NCBI GenBank assembly: GCA_035347995.1
Contig: DAOPQD010000050.1
Span: 1-23,728, forward strand
DNA: 23,728 bases
Origin: JAAZNO01 sp012798275
Lineage (GTDB): Bacteria > Chloroflexota > Anaerolineae > B4-G1 > SLSP01
Direction: 5' to 3'
Below the pieces are notes generated by a model. The model was not told the DNA's origin, did no database searches, and saw only the letters and a program-made list of their open reading frames with translations. Of the stretch, positions 21,360 to 23,728 are shown in pieces. Every line of letters begins with the position of its first letter. The stretch's first letter is position 1. The position numbers and the translations under genes are program-made.

Positions 21360-22643
21360 TCAGTAACGCACCCGCAAGTAGCCTGCTTGAGGCTCGCCCC
21401 AGGGAATGGTCGCATCTACGCCGACCTTGTCGCTGCGCGCCTTTTGAGCCGGGATCTGACGGGCGGAGGGATCCAGGCTTGAGCTGGGCTGATCGGGATA
21501 GAGGAAGAGGTCGCGGGTCGCCTGCACGCGCGTAGCGATGGCCCACTCCACGTCGGCGACATCATAGGGATTCACGTCCGTGTCTACCACGACCACGTGC
21601 TTGAGCGAGCTGTGGCCCCGGAACGCCGCTTCGATCGCCAATCGCCCATCCTCGGGGCCCTGTTTGGCGATCTGCACGACCGCGTGCAGCCACGAACATC
21701 CCCCCGGCGTGACGACGACGCCAGTACAGCGGGTCACCTTGTTCACCTCGGCGAAGATAGTCGGCTCGCGGGGCATGCCCATCAAGTTCTTGTGTTCCAG
21801 TCCACCCGGCAGCAGCGCCTGGAACAGCGGCTCCCGGCGACGGGTGATGGCGTCCACCCGCAAGACGGGCTGTTGCCGCCGTCCGTCCATCGTGCCGGTG
21901 AGATCAGGGAACGGCCCTTCCCTATCGAGTTCGTGGGTCAGCACGCCTTCCAACACCAGTTCCGCCTCGGCAAAGACCTCCAGGGGGACAGCGACCGCGC
22001 GCGCCAACGGCGTGTTATCCAACGCTTGAGCGATGCCGCACTCATCTACCCCCTTCGGCGGCGACATCGCAGCGGCGAGCAACACATGCGGCGGCAAGCC
22101 GATGCAGACCGCGATGGGCAATCCCTCCGGCGCCTTGCGCCATGCCGTGTCTGTGCCTCGCCCTTCGACCACCCGCACCGTGAGATGCCGCGCGTCGCGC
22201 ACCATCATGCGATGGAAGCTGAGATTGCGTCCGTAATCGGGATCGCGGATCACGGCGACGCCGGCGGTGAGGTAAGGCCCGCCGTCGAGGGGATGATACC
22301 TGGGGATGGGGAGGCGATAAAGGTCCACGTCCGTTTCGACCACTTCCTGACAGGGTGCCGCCGCCACGCACGGCGGAGTTTGCGGAGCGTCCAGCGCTTC
22401 CGCCAGGCGCTGCACCAGCTGCGGGACCTCACATCCCAACGCCAGCGCGAGATGCTCACGGCGCGCCAAACACCCCGAAACCAGGCGCCACTCGGGGAAG
22501 CCGGGCAGCGCCTCAAACAGCAACGGCTGCCCCTCCTGGGCCGCGATGCGGCGAGCCACCTCAAAGGTTGGCGCGACGGGTTCCGTCACCCGTTGCAGCT
22601 CGCCTCGGGCCTCCAACTCTGCCAGAAACGTCCGCAAGTCCAT
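21360..22643 (-). CDS. UbiD-family prenylated-FMN-dependent decarboxylase
   Basis: This 427-residue enzyme belongs to the UbiD family of reversible decarboxylases, which act on aromatic or alpha,beta-unsaturated acids and need prenylated FMN made by UbiX. Typical features are the N-terminal LRTFLAELEARGELQRV (3-19), RNLSFHRMMV (prFMN/metal region), PPHVLLAAAMSP, LEGVLTHELDREGPFPDLTG and LMGMPREPTIF. Length is slightly short of the 450-500 usual for UbiD. Possible substrates include a menaquinone or ubiquinone precursor or another aromatic acid; nothing adjacent decides this. No ubiX-like gene is in the window. The start has GAGGGAGAG upstream. It appears to be a single-gene unit flanked by repeats. 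Confidence 0.92.
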   Translation of the reverse strand: MDLRTFLAELEARGELQRVTEPVAPTFEVARRIAAQEGQPLLFEALPGFPEWRLVSGCLARREHLALALGCEVPQLVQRLAEALDAPQTPPCVAAAPCQEVVETDVDLYRLPIPRYHPLDGGPYLTAGVAVIRDPDYGRNLSFHRMMVRDARHLTVRVVEGRGTDTAWRKAPEGLPIAVCIGLPPHVLLAAAMSPPKGVDECGIAQALDNTPLARAVAVPLEVFAEAELVLEGVLTHELDREGPFPDLTGTMDGRRQQPVLRVDAITRRREPLFQALLPGGLEHKNLMGMPREPTIFAEVNKVTRCTGVVVTPGGCSWLHAVVQIAKQGPEDGRLAIEAAFRGHSSLKHVVVVDTDVNPYDVADVEWAIATRVQATRDLFLYPDQPSSSLDPSARQIPAQKARSDKVGVDATIPWGEPQAGYLRVRY

Positions 22644-22690
22644 GTTGAGCTCTCCCTCAAGCCGGCCGACTGCGCCGCCAGACGTCTATT

Positions 22691-22737
22691 AGTATAGCAC
22701 AATCCTGCGCACGTGGCGCAGATGCCATGATAGCACA
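22691..22737 (-). promoter_or_regulatory. Extended -10 promoter and possible operator of the ubiD-family gene
   Basis: On the minus strand TGC-TATACT (extended -10, TATACT at 22696-22691) lies about 50 nt before the start codon. The -35 position has no good match. Just upstream is a palindrome CTGCGC-ACGTG-GCGCAG (22705-22721), and ATAGCACA occurs directly repeated at 22694-22701 and 22730-22737. These could be regulator sites covering the promoter; the regulator is unknown. Confidence 0.45.
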
Positions 22738-22956
22738 GTCGCCCCGCGCGCCAAGCGTGAGGCAAGGCGACGAGCGCATCTATGAGGGGATCCTTGCATC
22801 ACGCAGGGACACCAAGGCGGAGAAAACCGGTGATATTTGTGGCAGAGGCAGGGGAGCAGAAGTAGTCGGGGAATAGAAGCCCCTACCTTCTAGTACTTTG
22901 TCAAGGCTTGAGCGACTGCGGGTTCGCCGTCCCCGGCTGCCGGCTGCGCCGGCGCC
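22738..22956. other. Gene-free stretch between the ubiD-family gene and the RHS remnant
   Basis: No gene is seen. A segment around 22800-22825 (CGCAGGGACACCAAGGCGGAGA) resembles interspersed filler sequence but has no second copy in this window. Two short hairpins are possible, around GGGG..GCCCC (22872-22890) and the CGGCTGCCGGCTGCGCCGGCG stretch (22934-22954, quoted in shortened form by position), neither convincing as a terminator. Confidence 0.3.
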
Positions 22957-23388
22957 TTAGGATGCAAGCAGCTCCGGCACGAGCGTATCCGCCTGCAGGA
23001 ACCGTCCCAGGGCGGAGTTGTACGGCCGCGCGCCGTAGTCGTAGCAGCCCAGGGACGCCTCCTCCCGCTGGCCGGTGAAGCGCCGGTCGGTGGGCAAGCC
23101 CGTCCCTGCCAGTCCGGGCCGCGTCACGCCATAGGGAGAGTAGCGGGTGTCGCTGTCCGTGATTTTAGCCCCGCTGGCGTCCGTGGCAAGGCTTGCCGAG
23201 CCCAGATGGTCGCCGTGAAGGTGGGTCAGCACGCCGCCTTGACGTTGGGCGATGCGCTGGGTGCCCAGGTAGTAGTACTTGGTCACCGTTGGCCCGCTCA
23301 GGGTGACATCATCCAGCGCTATCCAGCCGTCGGTCATAGTGTTAAACAGCTCCACGCGCACGGTGGCTGTTCCCGTTGCACAGAACAT
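22957..23388 (-). pseudogene. RHS core-domain remnant
   Basis: A 143-codon open frame contains an unmistakable RHS-associated core: YYYLGTQRIAQRQ, HLHGDHLGSASLATDASG, TRYSPYGVTRPG, RRFTGQREEASLGCYDYGAR and PYNSALGRFLQADTLVP. It stops shortly after (ELLAS), losing the usual NRYSYVxNNPLxxxDPSG end of the core and any toxin domain. The upstream side is also cut: a stop lies three codons before the first Met, and the first residues (VRVELFNTMTDGWIALDDVTLSG) look like the end of a beta-sandwich domain of a larger protein. RHS proteins are normally over 1000 residues. No ribosome binding site is seen, so it is probably a decayed fragment. Confidence 0.75.
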
Positions 23389-23531
23389 CTCAGATCATCA
23401 CAGGGTGGCTTCATAGGCCGTGGTGCTGCATCTTGTAAAAGGGCAGTTCAAGCACCGCGTTGGCTATCATGCACTCAACAGTAAGCCTAGCCATAATTGC
23501 TGTATATAGCGATAAGATACTACAGGGCAGA

Positions 23532-23728
23532 TTACCGGCTAGTTCGCCGCTTTACCACGATATCCAAAACTATCCAGATCAATCCTAATCCAAGAAGACC
23601 TCCTCCAAGAATATAATGCCTGATTGGTTTCAGTACAGTCACTTCAAATAGCCAGACTGCAGTCCATCCCGTCCTGATTGACTGACAGAAAAGGTTAGAA
23701 GGCGTGTTTCCAAGTGCCGCAGATTGCG
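23532..23728 (-). CDS. C-terminal part of an unidentified single-span membrane protein (runs off the window)
   Basis: An open frame enters from the right edge on the minus strand and ends at a TAA at 23532, giving the last 64 residues. It has a polar stretch (QSAALGNTPSNLFCQSIRTG), an aromatic segment (WTAVWLFEVTVLKPIRHY), then a Gly/Leu-rich membrane helix (ILGGGLLGLGLIWIVLDIVV) and a basic tail (KRRTSR). The helix followed by Lys/Arg fits an anchor with the C-terminus in the cytoplasm. It lies 143 bp upstream of the RHS remnant in the same direction. I do not recognise the family. The open frame plus sensible membrane topology make a real gene likely, but only its end is visible. Confidence 0.5.
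   Translation of the reverse strand, partial: QSAALGNTPSNLFCQSIRTGWTAVWLFEVTVLKPIRHYILGGGLLGLGLIWIVLDIVVKRRTSR

Overview
The window is a high-GC bacterial chromosome segment, probably from a Chloroflexota bacterium (Anaerolineae or Caldilineae type). This is inferred from several traits together: a very large secreted subtilase ending in a YLPLV-type tail that I associate with secreted proteins of this phylum, a Gram-positive-type LexA box in the lexA promoter, an amaP-scpB gene pair, remnants of RHS/YD-repeat proteins, and many hairpin-rich dispersed repeats between genes. No rRNA, tRNA, CRISPR array, insertion-sequence transposase or prophage gene is visible.

Layout, left to right. Positions 1-345 hold a dispersed repeat and a strong leftward promoter. 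Ribonuclease Z (minus strand) and an MFS transporter (plus strand) diverge from overlapping promoters. Positions 2905-3408 carry the frameshifted remains of an RHS-type gene. A more AT-rich cassette follows (3568-6279): an OmpR-family response regulator, its sensor kinase (ATGA overlap), and a small secreted protein with a beta/gamma-crystallin-like C-terminus. The secreted gene is preceded by an 11-bp-spaced direct repeat typical of OmpR/PhoB binding sites. Next come a 29-unit heptamer array and lexA, whose near-consensus promoter carries a LexA box in its spacer. lexA converges on, and overlaps by 26 nt, a gene for a 1428-residue secreted S8 protease.

A 900-bp gene-free stretch (11706-12633) holds hairpin repeats and a direct duplication of a mosaic repeat that supplies the ribosome binding site of tyrS. 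Plus-strand genes then run tyrS, a single-domain response regulator, a short CinA-like protein (GTGA overlap), an adenosine-specific-kinase family protein, an alpha/alpha-toroid protein and a Nudix hydrolase. The Nudix stop codon shares the palindrome TTAA with the stop of the opposing operon amaP-scpB-(852-residue flippase-like membrane protein). A repeat cluster separates amaP from a UbiD-family decarboxylase. The right edge holds a second truncated RHS core and the C-terminus of an unidentified membrane protein that continues out of the window.

The most unusual theme is between the genes. A modular family of short dispersed repeats occurs at 1-215, 6369-6436, 12277-12628 and 21087-21291. 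Some copies differ by precise presence or absence of a hairpin, some hairpin loops are inverted between copies, arms of a second hairpin family co-vary, and one module carries an identical 14-nt Shine-Dalgarno segment directly in front of two unrelated genes, tyrS and amaP.
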